DNA of 15,456 nt from Candidatus Omnitrophota bacterium (GCA_028714595.1 JAQTMD010000015.1:1-15456), one strand, 5' to 3'. Shown: positions 1 through 7,075, counted from the first letter of the stretch. Numbers and translations are program-made. Notes: a model not told the origin generated them from the sequence alone.

Positions 1-1089
1 GTCGGGGGTGTTAACCTGCGCCTGCAGTACGAATCCCATGTCTTTTGAGACGAAGAAGTATACGGCCGCGTGGCTTATCCTGACCGAATCGAATATCGTG
101 TGGGCGATAAAATCAAGGAGCTTCTGCAGGCTGCGGATGCGGGTCAGGTCTACGGCGGCGTTTCGCAGCACCGCCTGGTACTTCCTCTGCTCGCGCAGGA
201 GTATGGCCTCTGTCCTGTTCTTGAGGTAAATAAATACAAAGGGGCCTATGGTGCCCAGCGACGCCATCAGTATCAGCGGGCCCAGCCACCATTGCGCGCC
301 CAGGCTTTTAATGAGCAGTCCCTTGCCGGAAGTAGACAGGAGGAACGGAAGACCGAGGACAAGGGCGTAGACCGCCACAAAGATCGTCGTTCTCGTTAAG
401 GCGACCCGTATATCCATGAGGCGGTATCGTACGATGGCATAGGCGAGTATCAGGGCGTGAATGGCCACGAGGATCGTCCCTACCGGGGGCACGGGAATGC
501 CGTACCAGAGCAGGTAGTTGCTTGAGCCGCCGACAAAGCCGATAACTGCGGCTATGAGCACGTGTTTCAGCTGGTTCTGCCTGAATGTGGTGAGCCCCTT
601 TGTGCCGAGCTCCTTAAGCAGGAGCAGCCACGGATAAACGACGCACAGGGACCAGAAAACGAGGTAGAGATGATACGCTATGCCCGGCCGCGCCCACAAC
701 TTGAAGAAATACCGCGGGACGATGAGCTTCTGGATGAAGAGCGGGGTGAAATCCAGGTAGGCGAAGATCGCCGCCACAAGGAATGCCAGCCGGATAAGGT
801 TTTTTTTCTGTTTGTGAAGCCCGAGGAAGGCAAGGATAAAGGCAAGGAAGCTGGGCGCTATCAGGATCGCCCCCAGATGAAGCATCTGGAAAGACAGCAG
901 GAAGTGGGACCTGTTTTCCTGGGAGAGCGGCCAGAAGAAATAGGCGTAGCCCCATACGGCTATCCCGAGGCTCAAGAGGCCGTACGTCCTGTTAACGGCC
1001 GACTTGGGATTTTTCGAGAAAGTGAAAAATCCGAAGGCGGTCGCTATAAAACCGCTTATCAGCCCTGAGATCGCGTAGAAATAAATCAT
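1..1089 (-). CDS. Membrane sensor protein, 7TM-type histidine-kinase N-terminus plus start of GAF domain (partial)
   Basis: The reading frame stays open for 363 codons from ATG (1089-1087) to the window edge, so the C-terminal part is missing. I see about nine hydrophobic segments (roughly residues 3-23, 36-55, 68-91, 99-119, 137-158, 174-197, 203-221, 233-252, 269-289). A charged linker at about 290-320 follows. The start of what looks like a GAF domain comes next (around 325 on, with IAHTIFDSVRISHAAVYFF). This layout is known from sensor histidine kinases and some diguanylate cyclases with a 7TM-like membrane input module. The missing end should hold the output domain, so I cannot say kinase or cyclase. 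The start ATG overlaps the TGA of the upstream methyltransferase gene (ATGA at 1086-1089), which implies translational coupling. It is therefore the last visible member of the lipid operon and may sense a membrane or lipid state; that role is inference. Confidence 0.75.
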   Translation of the reverse strand, partial: MIYFYAISGLISGFIATAFGFFTFSKNPKSAVNRTYGLLSLGIAVWGYAYFFWPLSQENRSHFLLSFQMLHLGAILIAPSFLAFILAFLGLHKQKKNLIRLAFLVAAIFAYLDFTPLFIQKLIVPRYFFKLWARPGIAYHLYLVFWSLCVVYPWLLLLKELGTKGLTTFRQNQLKHVLIAAVIGFVGGSSNYLLWYGIPVPPVGTILVAIHALILAYAIVRYRLMDIRVALTRTTIFVAVYALVLGLPFLLSTSGKGLLIKSLGAQWWLGPLILMASLGTIGPFVFIYLKNRTEAILLREQRKYQAVLRNAAVDLTRIRSLQKLLDFIAHTIFDSVRISHAAVYFFVSKDMGFVLQAQVNTPD

Positions 1090-1751
1090 TGTTTGACTCC
1101 GGGGAGCCGGGGCCACAAAAATCCCGTGGCCTTTATATATCGTGCATAATCTTTTCGGAATTTCTTCAAAGATTCCTTTTCTTCCAGTTTCGCCCGCGTC
1201 ACCAAAAGGGGCGCGCACACGATGACGGCAAAGATGAAAGAAAAATACGAGCCGAGCACAAGCGGGATGCTCAGGGTCTCGAGGATCGTTCCCAGGTACA
1301 TCGGGTGTCTCATCAGATGATACGGCCCTGTCCTGACGATTTTCGGCTTTATCCTGACCTTTATCGGCCTTGAAGAGATAAAACTCTCCCACCCGAAGCC
1401 CAGAGATCGTACCGCCCACAGCCTGAGGAACATCGCAGAAACGAATATCAGCAGGCCGAGAATACTAAGTTCCGGGACAACGGTTTTCCCGAAAAAGAGA
1501 CGTTCTCCCAGTACCAGATACATCAGTATAAGATACGTAAAGGCGATCAGGACGAACAGCCAGTCAAACCGGGATTTCCTGGCAAGGACGTTCTGTTTTG
1601 CCGTAAAAAAAACTTCCCAGAAGCGTTCGAGCGCGGCAAACACCAGAAACGCGATAAAAGGAGCGCTTCCGGCAGAACTGAAAAGCAGCGGAACCGCGAT
1701 GATAAACCAAACGATGGCGAGCAAAGCTATCTGAAACTTAATTATCTGCAT
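1086..1751 (-). CDS. Isoprenylcysteine carboxylmethyltransferase / phospholipid methyltransferase family membrane protein
   Basis: This is a 221-residue integral membrane protein with hydrophobic segments at about residues 5-25, 30-45, 64-82, 95-113 and 160-184. The family signature GPYHLMRHPMYLG is at 142-154. It is followed by the distal charged motif RAKLEEKE (186-193) and F-x4-Y-x2-Y, which in ICMT/PEMT enzymes contribute to S-adenosylmethionine binding and the active site. Family members methylate prenylated cysteine carboxyls, phosphatidylethanolamine or other lipid-like substrates in the membrane. The actual substrate cannot be read from sequence. The bacterial context of acyltransferase and acyl-ACP reductase-like genes favours a lipid substrate. 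The ATG lies inside the end of the upstream gene (14 bp overlap, 1738-1751) with no good Shine-Dalgarno, so translation is probably coupled. Confidence 0.82.
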   Translation of the reverse strand: MQIIKFQIALLAIVWFIIAVPLLFSSAGSAPFIAFLVFAALERFWEVFFTAKQNVLARKSRFDWLFVLIAFTYLILMYLVLGERLFFGKTVVPELSILGLLIFVSAMFLRLWAVRSLGFGWESFISSRPIKVRIKPKIVRTGPYHLMRHPMYLGTILETLSIPLVLGSYFSFIFAVIVCAPLLVTRAKLEEKESLKKFRKDYARYIKATGFLWPRLPGVKQ

Positions 1752-2793
1752 CGGAGGTAATCGGTTTCCCGAAACTGTTGAATGTTATCTCGAATCCGTG
1801 TTTCCCGGCAAGGCCCGCGATTTCTTCTATTTTTTTAAGGTCGGGGCTGTAGCCGATCGAGTAGTTTTCCTGGAACCTGCGTTCAAACGTGAGGATCATT
1901 GTTTCGGCCATGCAGGCATAGATATGGAATTCGGGAAGCGGAAGCCGTATTTTTAACCGTATCTCGCCGGGCGGTTTTATGACCGCGCTGTCGATCACCA
2001 GGATATCGCTTCTTTGGACGGCAAGCTCCCTCGGTACGTTTCTCGGAGAAGGCAGATCGCAAATGACGGCATTCCGTTTGAAGTCTGCCGCGCAGGGCTT
2101 CAAGGATACTTCCATCGCCGTCGTAGTAAAGATTACTATGTCGGCTTCCGGAATGAACTTGCCGGTGTCCATGCCGAAATTACGGATCTCGGTGGAACGG
2201 CTTTCCCGCTGAAGCAGGGATCCGAGCTGTCGGAGCCGTTCGCTGTTCTTGCCGAACAGCCCCAGGACCGCAACGCGGTTATTCAGCGAATAAGCGCAGT
2301 TCTGGCCGATGGCGTTCGTGGCGCCGATTATCGCAACCCTGGCGCGGGAAAGGTCGATGCTGCGGAGCGCCGCTGCCCTGGATATGTTTTCAAGTATCGC
2401 GGCAGCCGCAAAACTCGTACCGTTTGTCATCTTCAGGCCGGTCTTTCCGGAGAGCAGCTTCCCTCCTTCTCCTACGGCACCCGCAAAAGCCCCCAGGCCG
2501 AGAAATTTAACTCCGAGTTTTTCGGCTATCCGTACGGCGCGCAGGAGTTTTTCGTTCACAAAGTCTTCGTTGAGCTTCAGGAACTGCTTGGAAAGCAGCG
2601 GACAGACGATTATATGTCCTTCGACGCATGAGCCGGTCAGAGAGCGTATTTCCTTAAGATGCTGGATATGGAACGGCCCGAATGCCGTCAGTACCCGCTC
2701 CAGCGCCTTTGCGGGCAGGAGCCGGGCAGGAGGAAAGAAATTATATACGTCTCTGTGCACCAAAGGATGTAAAATAAAGCCGAACGAGTCCAT
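1738..2793 (-). CDS. Acyl-ACP reductase-like (AAR family) protein C, Cys294 kept, altered glycine motif
   Basis: At 351 residues this is close to the 341 of cyanobacterial long-chain acyl-ACP reductase, the NADPH enzyme that reduces acyl-ACP to fatty aldehyde. Shared features (compared from memory) are an N-terminal block FGFILHP (4-10), a GLGAF loop (99-103), a TNGTSFAAA region (123-131), a Rossmann strand and loop VAIIGATNAIG (153-163), and the C-terminal block YACMAETMIL with KHGFE near 328. The catalytic Cys294 of the cyanobacterial enzyme aligns with Cys294 here (TGC at 1914-1912). The usual GATGxIG motif reads GATNAIG, with Asn replacing the central Gly, which may weaken or change nucleotide binding. 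The gene starts 3 bp after the SRPBCC-reductase fusion gene and overlaps the methyltransferase gene by 14 bp. Annotation pipelines might call it shikimate dehydrogenase-like from the Rossmann fold; the C-terminal block argues against that. Confidence 0.72.
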   Translation of the reverse strand: MDSFGFILHPLVHRDVYNFFPPARLLPAKALERVLTAFGPFHIQHLKEIRSLTGSCVEGHIIVCPLLSKQFLKLNEDFVNEKLLRAVRIAEKLGVKFLGLGAFAGAVGEGGKLLSGKTGLKMTNGTSFAAAAILENISRAAALRSIDLSRARVAIIGATNAIGQNCAYSLNNRVAVLGLFGKNSERLRQLGSLLQRESRSTEIRNFGMDTGKFIPEADIVIFTTTAMEVSLKPCAADFKRNAVICDLPSPRNVPRELAVQRSDILVIDSAVIKPPGEIRLKIRLPLPEFHIYACMAETMILTFERRFQENYSIGYSPDLKKIEEIAGLAGKHGFEITFNSFGKPITSDADN

Positions 2794-2796
2794 ATT

Positions 2797-4374
2797 TTAG
2801 GCCCGCTTTCCGTGTCTGAGTCTTTTTACGTTTTCTATCGCCAAGGCGTCGATTATCTTCCCGTTCCGGGATAGATCCGCCAATACAAAACCGTGTTTTT
2901 GCCCCCTCATGCTGATTTCGTCGATCTTTTCGATGGATATCGGCCGGTTCGGGGCGCTGAAATTCTCGTATCGTTTTTCCAGGCCGAGTATAATGCTTTC
3001 CGCGAAACAGCCGTACGTTACATTTTCGGACGGCAGTCCGATATTAATGGGGAGGCTGAGCGGAAACGGCGACTGAGTCAGCCCGCCGTCAAAAAGCAGG
3101 ATATCGCTTCTCGGTTCCGACAGATACGAGATGTTCTTGGGATAGCCGACGTCACAGAGTATAGCCCCGGGTTTGACCCAGTCGATTTCAAGTATGGCAT
3201 GCGGGGCACTTGTCGCCGTAATGACGATATCGGCATCTTTCACTGCTTCCCTGTTGTCGAGGCTTGCACTTATTCGCGTTCTCTTCATTTTTTTAAGTTG
3301 AGCGGCAACTGCGTTGAGTTTGAGTCTGTCGCGGCCGGTGACACAGACATGCTTTGCCGTTCGGACAAAAACCCTTGCCACGGCACTGCCAATATTGCCG
3401 GTTCCTCCGACAATGGCAATTTTTGAATCTGAGAGATCCAGATCCATCAGATGAGCGGCTTTTTGGACGGCTTCGATCACAAGGGATGCCGTCAAAGTCC
3501 TTCCCGTCGTGACAGGGATATCCAGTTCCTCCGATATGTCGTGTCCTATGCGTTCGCCGACTATGGCGGAAAATCCTCCGAGCCCTACCATCCCTATTCC
3601 GTGCTTTTCGGCAATCTTGCAGGATCGTACCACTTTGGAAAAGACCCCGAATGGATCCTGGTCCAGCATGTCGGGGAAAAAGGTAGCCAGGATAAAACAA
3701 CCGTTGATGGTCTGTCCTGTCTTGGACCTGAAGTCAAGGATATCAAAGGCCTTAAAGGGGTGAGCGATCCGGAAAAGCTGGCTGATAAATTCCTGTGAAG
3801 GCATCTTGACTTCAGGATTGTGTTTCAGTAAGTACCGTTCAAAATGCTTAAAGTTATAGAAATGACCTATAATGCCGAATCCGGCGACTTTCTTACTGTT
3901 GCCGTCTTTATAGCTCGAGTATCGGACGGAAACGAGCCGCTCTTCGACGGCATCAAGAATCGCTTCGAAGTTCTTGGTGAAGATTTTTTTGATATGATCC
4001 TTTGCAAAGTCTTTTATGATGGGAATATCGATGCTCGCCTGTACGGTCAACGTGACTTCCGTGCCGTGAGGATGGTCAAAGAACTGCCACTGGCCGTTCA
4101 AATCCGGGAGGTCCCCTTCTATGGCCTTGAAGTATATCGCATTCCGCTCAGGTTCGATGGTGTCCTCTTCGACCCACCGGATCGGGACGTTTTCGACCTG
4201 GATGAGCCAGCTGGTCGTAACGGCATTGCGCTGGCGCTTCAGTACCTTTGTTTCTTTTACGGTAGGGACGAAAGAAGGGAAATCAACGACTTTTGTCAAA
4301 AGTCTGATCACTCTCCATTTCGGAGCGGGGATCACTTTGGATATTTTTATTTCTATGAGATCGTTACCCTGCAT
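2797..4374 (-). CDS. SRPBCC (polyketide cyclase/COQ10-like) domain fused to acyl-ACP reductase-like (AAR family) domain, protein B
   Basis: A 525-residue two-domain protein. Residues about 5-148 look like an SRPBCC/START-type lipid-binding domain of the COQ10 or polyketide-cyclase kind: IPAPKWRVIRLL near 15-26, DFPSF at 31-35, then strands and a long C-terminal helix ending VEERL near 147. Residues about 164-500 are AAR-like: FGIIGHFYNF (166-175), GLGGFSAIVGE (264-274), VTTGRTLTA (288-296), an intact GGTGNIG (323-329), and YGCFAESIIL with the catalytic-position Cys456 (TGT at 3009-3007), then KHGF. It is the paralog most like the cyanobacterial enzyme and the best candidate for active acyl-thioester reduction. 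The SRPBCC part could bind the acyl chain or an aldehyde; that is inference. I chose ATG at 4374, with AAGGA 8 bp upstream; TTG at 4377 is the alternative. It overlaps the end of the PlsC-type gene by 11 bp. Confidence 0.75.
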   Translation of the reverse strand: MQGNDLIEIKISKVIPAPKWRVIRLLTKVVDFPSFVPTVKETKVLKRQRNAVTTSWLIQVENVPIRWVEEDTIEPERNAIYFKAIEGDLPDLNGQWQFFDHPHGTEVTLTVQASIDIPIIKDFAKDHIKKIFTKNFEAILDAVEERLVSVRYSSYKDGNSKKVAGFGIIGHFYNFKHFERYLLKHNPEVKMPSQEFISQLFRIAHPFKAFDILDFRSKTGQTINGCFILATFFPDMLDQDPFGVFSKVVRSCKIAEKHGIGMVGLGGFSAIVGERIGHDISEELDIPVTTGRTLTASLVIEAVQKAAHLMDLDLSDSKIAIVGGTGNIGSAVARVFVRTAKHVCVTGRDRLKLNAVAAQLKKMKRTRISASLDNREAVKDADIVITATSAPHAILEIDWVKPGAILCDVGYPKNISYLSEPRSDILLFDGGLTQSPFPLSLPINIGLPSENVTYGCFAESIILGLEKRYENFSAPNRPISIEKIDEISMRGQKHGFVLADLSRNGKIIDALAIENVKRLRHGKRA

Positions 4375-4957
4375 CAAGCAGATCCTTTACGGCTTTTCGG
4401 ACTCTCAACATGCCGTTTTGAAGGTACACGTCGTCGATTAACTCGTCAAATTCCTTGAGCAGGAAGATCGGTTTGCCGATCTTTACCGTAATCGGCGTGG
4501 GTTTGGGAATGCGTTTGCCGAAGGGCAGCGAGCGGTACGTGCCGATGATCGCGCAGGGCACGATCGGCCTGCCGGTCTTGTGGGCAAGCAGCGCCGCCCC
4601 CCGCCTGAATTCCTTGAGCTTGCCGTCGCGGCTTACCCCTCCCTCGGGGAACAGGCCGACGTTCTTGTTCTCATAAAGCAGCTTCATAGCTTTTGACGAA
4701 GAGGTCCCGCTGGGTACGGTCTTCACCGCTCTCAGGAACCAACTCATCCATCCGATTTTGTAGATGTCACGCATGGCAATGCAGTAGATCATCTTTCGGG
4801 TAGCTGCCATCATCGCCAGCGGGTCAAGGAAGCTGCTGTGATTAGCTACGATGATGAAGTTTGTTTTAACAGGCAGGTTCTCCCTGCCCGCTACTTTAAA
4901 GTTAAAGAACAGTTTGAAATAGACGTAGAACAGATAGCTGAATATCATGTACCACAT
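4364..4957 (-). CDS. PlsC-type 1-acyl-glycerol-3-phosphate acyltransferase family protein (LPLAT)
   Basis: A 197-residue acyltransferase with a hydrophobic N-terminal helix (about 2-20) that should anchor it to the inner face of the membrane. Motif I, NHSSFLD, gives the catalytic H40-x4-D45 pair. Motif III appears as LFPEGGVSRDGKL (102-114), and a following block near 130-134 reads RPIVP as in the family. LPLAT enzymes transfer an acyl group from acyl-ACP or acyl-CoA to the sn-2 position of lysophosphatidate or related acceptors. It is somewhat shorter than typical PlsC (about 240 residues). Because it sits between three acyl-ACP reductase-like genes, it may acylate an unusual acceptor such as an alkyl-glycerol or fatty alcohol rather than serve bulk phospholipid synthesis; this is inference. 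The ATG is one base after the TAA of the upstream gene, so translation is probably coupled. Confidence 0.88.
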   Translation of the reverse strand: MWYMIFSYLFYVYFKLFFNFKVAGRENLPVKTNFIIVANHSSFLDPLAMMAATRKMIYCIAMRDIYKIGWMSWFLRAVKTVPSGTSSSKAMKLLYENKNVGLFPEGGVSRDGKLKEFRRGAALLAHKTGRPIVPCAIIGTYRSLPFGKRIPKPTPITVKIGKPIFLLKEFDELIDDVYLQNGMLRVRKAVKDLLDAG

Positions 4958-4958
4958 A

Positions 4959-5972
4959 TTATCCTAAGGGCGCGTCAGGCACGTACACCTCAAAGCCGTG
5001 GCGCACTGCAAGGTCTGCCAGCGGTTCCAGTTTTTCGATGTTCCCCGTTTCTCCGGTCGCAGGCAGGGTGATCTTATCTTCCAGCGCCAGGAGCATGGTC
5101 TCTGCCATTGAAGCCAGGATCATGTCTTTCGGAAGTCCTACGTGGATATGACCGTGTTTCTGCGGCGGCAGCTTAATGATGCCGCCGTTTATCACCGTGA
5201 CATCGGTACGGTGGTGCGCCATGCCGGCAAGATGACGGGAGAGACACATGTCGATGACCACGGCGCCGGCTTTGAGGTCATCCGGGCTGAAGTGCGGATC
5301 AACCCCGGTGCCGGAGACAATGACGACTTCAGCTCCCGCAATTGCGCGGTTAACGTCGGTCTGCACCTCGACGTTCGGCACGCCCATGCGTTCCAGGACC
5401 GCTACGAACTCTGTGAGTTTGTCCTTTTGGCCGGCGGTGATGATTGTTTTGGAAAATTCGCGCGCAAGCTTCTGGCAACAGAGGCTGCCGACGGCGCCGG
5501 TCGCGCCGCTTACGCACAGGGTAGATTTTTTTAATTCTATTTTTTTGGAATCAGCTATGCGGTACAGCGCCTCGATGGCCGACCATGCGGTGAAATTGGT
5601 GCCGAGGGTGACGGGCACTTTGAGGTGTTTATAGAGCATGCTTTTTTTCTCTGCAACGGCCTGGGCATATCCTCCGAGCCCCAGCAGTCCTGCCCCAAGG
5701 TCGCGCGCCAGAAAACTGGCAGTGATGATCTTGTCCAAAAGGAGCTCTTCGCCGGGTCCGCCGTCTTGTTCGGGCAACAGCGGCGAGACAAGGAAGTATC
5801 CCTGAACCTGCTGGTCCTGGCTTGAGGTGAACGTCTTGAGCGGGGAGATCTTAAAACCCTGGTTCTTAAGGAAAGTTTTAAGCATGAATTCGGGCATCAG
5901 GTGCGTCAGGGGCCAGAATTCCCTGATGTGCTTGAGCTCAACGGGGTTAAATAAAAAGGCAAAGGTCTTCAT
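4959..5972 (-). CDS. Acyl-ACP reductase-like (AAR family) protein A, catalytic Cys replaced by Ser
   Basis: A 337-residue protein, close in length to cyanobacterial acyl-ACP reductase (341). It shows the same ordered blocks as its two neighbours: FAFLFNP (4-10), GLGGYAQAVAE (98-108), VTLGTNFTAWSA (121-132), Rossmann loop CVSGATGAVG (153-162), and a C-terminal LASMAETMLLALE with RHGFE near 336-340 of the family numbering. The position of the catalytic Cys294 in the cyanobacterial enzyme is Ser288 here (TCA at 5111-5109). In AAR that Cys carries the acyl thioester, so this protein may be inactive for acyl-ACP reduction, may use a different chemistry, or may be a non-catalytic subunit. It begins 4 bp after the HTH gene and has no strong Shine-Dalgarno, so it is probably coupled. 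AAR assignment rests on remembered sequence similarity rather than on a search. Confidence 0.7.
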   Translation of the reverse strand: MKTFAFLFNPVELKHIREFWPLTHLMPEFMLKTFLKNQGFKISPLKTFTSSQDQQVQGYFLVSPLLPEQDGGPGEELLLDKIITASFLARDLGAGLLGLGGYAQAVAEKKSMLYKHLKVPVTLGTNFTAWSAIEALYRIADSKKIELKKSTLCVSGATGAVGSLCCQKLAREFSKTIITAGQKDKLTEFVAVLERMGVPNVEVQTDVNRAIAGAEVVIVSGTGVDPHFSPDDLKAGAVVIDMCLSRHLAGMAHHRTDVTVINGGIIKLPPQKHGHIHVGLPKDMILASMAETMLLALEDKITLPATGETGNIEKLEPLADLAVRHGFEVYVPDAPLG

Positions 5973-5976
5973 TCTG

Positions 5977-6201
5977 CTATCGTTTTTCGAAAAGTCCCTG
6001 TTCGTCTCTGCTTGCCTCTGCGCTTGCAGAAAGCTTTTGTTTAATCCATTTCTCGATGTACTTCCTGTGGAACCTCCAGTCGGTTCCGATTTTGAAGGCT
6101 GGTATCCTGCCTTCGCGTGCGTAACGGTGTACGGTGAGCGGATGGATGTGAAGGTATTCAGCGACTTCCTTTGCAGTTAAAATCTCTTTATTTTTTGTCA
6201 T
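5977..6201 (-). CDS. Excisionase-family (HTH_17, MerR-like) DNA-binding protein
   Basis: A 74-residue protein whose residues about 8-53 form a typical excisionase-type winged helix-turn-helix: LTAKEVAEYLHIHPLTVHRY, then GRIPAFKIGTDWRF and a final helix RKYIEKWI. The tail is short, polar and lysine/alanine/glutamate rich. Such proteins are often labelled excisionase, but in this setting, with no integrase or attachment site nearby, it is more likely a small transcription regulator. It is the first gene after a near-consensus promoter and stops 4 bp before the first acyl-ACP reductase-like gene, so it is the leading cistron of the lipid operon and may regulate itself. A GGGGAG Shine-Dalgarno lies at 6210-6205, 3 bases before the ATG (6201-6199), closer than usual. 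Confidence 0.88.
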   Translation of the reverse strand: MTKNKEILTAKEVAEYLHIHPLTVHRYAREGRIPAFKIGTDWRFHRKYIEKWIKQKLSASAEASRDEQGLFEKR

Positions 6202-6204
6202 ACT

Positions 6205-6212
6205 CTCCCCTT
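6205..6212 (-). promoter_or_regulatory. Ribosome binding site of the HTH gene
   Basis: The minus strand reads AAGGGGAG just before the ATG at 6201. It is a purine-rich Shine-Dalgarno-like site, the clearest in the left operon, and it supports the chosen start. Spacing to the ATG is short. Confidence 0.6.
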
Positions 6213-6231
6213 TTTTAGCATATCTACGATA

Positions 6232-6269
6232 ATCTTAACTATACTAATAAAATCAGAAGTTGTCAAGAT
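6232..6269. promoter_or_regulatory. Imperfect dyad spanning the promoter, possible operator
   Basis: On the plus strand ATCTTAAC (6232-6239) and GTCAAGAT (6262-6269) are inverted copies with one mismatch in eight, 22 bp apart. One arm overlaps the -35 box and the other overlaps the edge of the -10 box. This layout would suit repression or autoregulation by the HTH protein encoded immediately downstream. An 8-bp imperfect dyad can arise by chance in AT-rich DNA, so confidence is low. Confidence 0.3.
6238..6266 (-). promoter_or_regulatory. Sigma70-type promoter for the HTH / acyl-ACP reductase-like operon
   Basis: On the minus strand TTGACA (6266-6261) is a perfect -35 box. It is followed by exactly 17 bp and TATAGT (6243-6238), one mismatch from the -10 consensus. 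Transcription would start near 6231, leaving a leader of about 30 bases before the ATG at 6201. It lies in an AT-rich patch, the only sizeable intergenic gap in the window, and separates the housekeeping run from the lipid operon. I see no clear terminator for coaX in the rest of the gap (6267-6315). Confidence 0.8.
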
Positions 6270-6315
6270 AATTCAGCGGATGCGGGAGGCAAGTTTCTGG
6301 AAGACAAGGTGTTAA

Positions 6316-7059
6316 CTAAAGATCAGGATGGTCTGAAATAAGTTGGAGGCCTTTTAAGGTGAGGTCTATGTCTATAATCTTTAAGTTGTTACAGTAGCGT
6401 GCGATAAAATCAATGTTTCCCCCGGTACCAATCAGGTGCGTCCGGGGCCCCAGTTTCTTTCGCAATTTAATGAGCAAGCCGTCGGTCAGGCCGGCAAAGC
6501 CAAAGATGACCCCGGAAAGTATGCTCTCTTCTGTTGTTTTGCCTATCATGCCTGCGGGAGGTTTGCCCAACTTTACTTTTGGCAGCAGAGCGGTTTCTTT
6601 TGCCAGTGCTGACAGGGAGATTCCGATGCCGGGCAAAATCATTCCACCGATATACTCGCTTTTTGCGGAAATCACGTCAAAGGTAATGGCAGTGCCGAAA
6701 TCGACCACCACTGCAGGGCTGCCGTAGAGCTTGATTGCGGCGTAGGCGTTTACCAGCCGGTCCTGGCCGACCTGCTTCGGATGACGGTATCGGTTGGGGA
6801 CCGGAACAACGCGGTCCTTACCCAGAATCGTTATGTCGGGAATTTGCAGGTATCTCAGGGCCAGGTGAAGCCGTGTTGAAGCTTTAGGGACTACGCTCGA
6901 AACGATCGCTTTCTCCGGTAAGGATGTTCCGACTCCTTTCTTCATGCTGGTATAATAATCTGCCTGTCTGGTGGCAAAAGAAAAACGTCTGACCAGGCTG
7001 TTCTTGCGGAACAGGCCGCAGGTTATGGTAGTGTTGCCAATGTCGACGGCAAAAAGCAT
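6316..7059 (-). CDS. coaX: Type III pantothenate kinase
   Basis: Phosphorylates pantothenate, the first committed step of coenzyme A synthesis, in the cytoplasm. At 247 residues it has the usual family length. The ASKHA-fold phosphate loop is visible as VDIGNTT with Asp6 at the N-terminus. VGQDR (97-101) matches the family G-x-D-R substrate motif, VVDFGTAITFD (118-128) carries Asp120, and GGMILPG (138-144) follows. The C-terminal IGTGGN block matches the second phosphate-binding region. Type III enzymes are known to need a monovalent cation and to resist CoA feedback; no sequence here shows otherwise. It follows uvrB after a 46-bp gap that contains a perfect 20-bp palindrome. In many Gram-negative genomes coaX follows nadC and birA; here uvrB lies between nadC and coaX and no birA is seen. 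Confidence 0.95.
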   Translation of the reverse strand: MLFAVDIGNTTITCGLFRKNSLVRRFSFATRQADYYTSMKKGVGTSLPEKAIVSSVVPKASTRLHLALRYLQIPDITILGKDRVVPVPNRYRHPKQVGQDRLVNAYAAIKLYGSPAVVVDFGTAITFDVISAKSEYIGGMILPGIGISLSALAKETALLPKVKLGKPPAGMIGKTTEESILSGVIFGFAGLTDGLLIKLRKKLGPRTHLIGTGGNIDFIARYCNNLKIIDIDLTLKGLQLISDHPDL

Positions 7060-7075
7060 GATTGACCCCCCGGCA

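Noticed and set aside
562..1068. Plus- and minus-strand short frames within the first kilobase
   Set aside because: The minus frame running from 1089 to the edge encodes a coherent multi-pass membrane protein, so the others are shadows.
1738..5972. Shikimate or quinate dehydrogenase identity for the Rossmann proteins
   Set aside because: The shikimate-binding motifs are not seen, and the C-terminal CFAE-like block with HGF fits the acyl-ACP reductase family better.
5977..6201. Excisionase of a prophage or integrative element
   Set aside because: No integrase, attachment site, tRNA or phage gene is nearby, and the gene is the first cistron of a metabolic operon.
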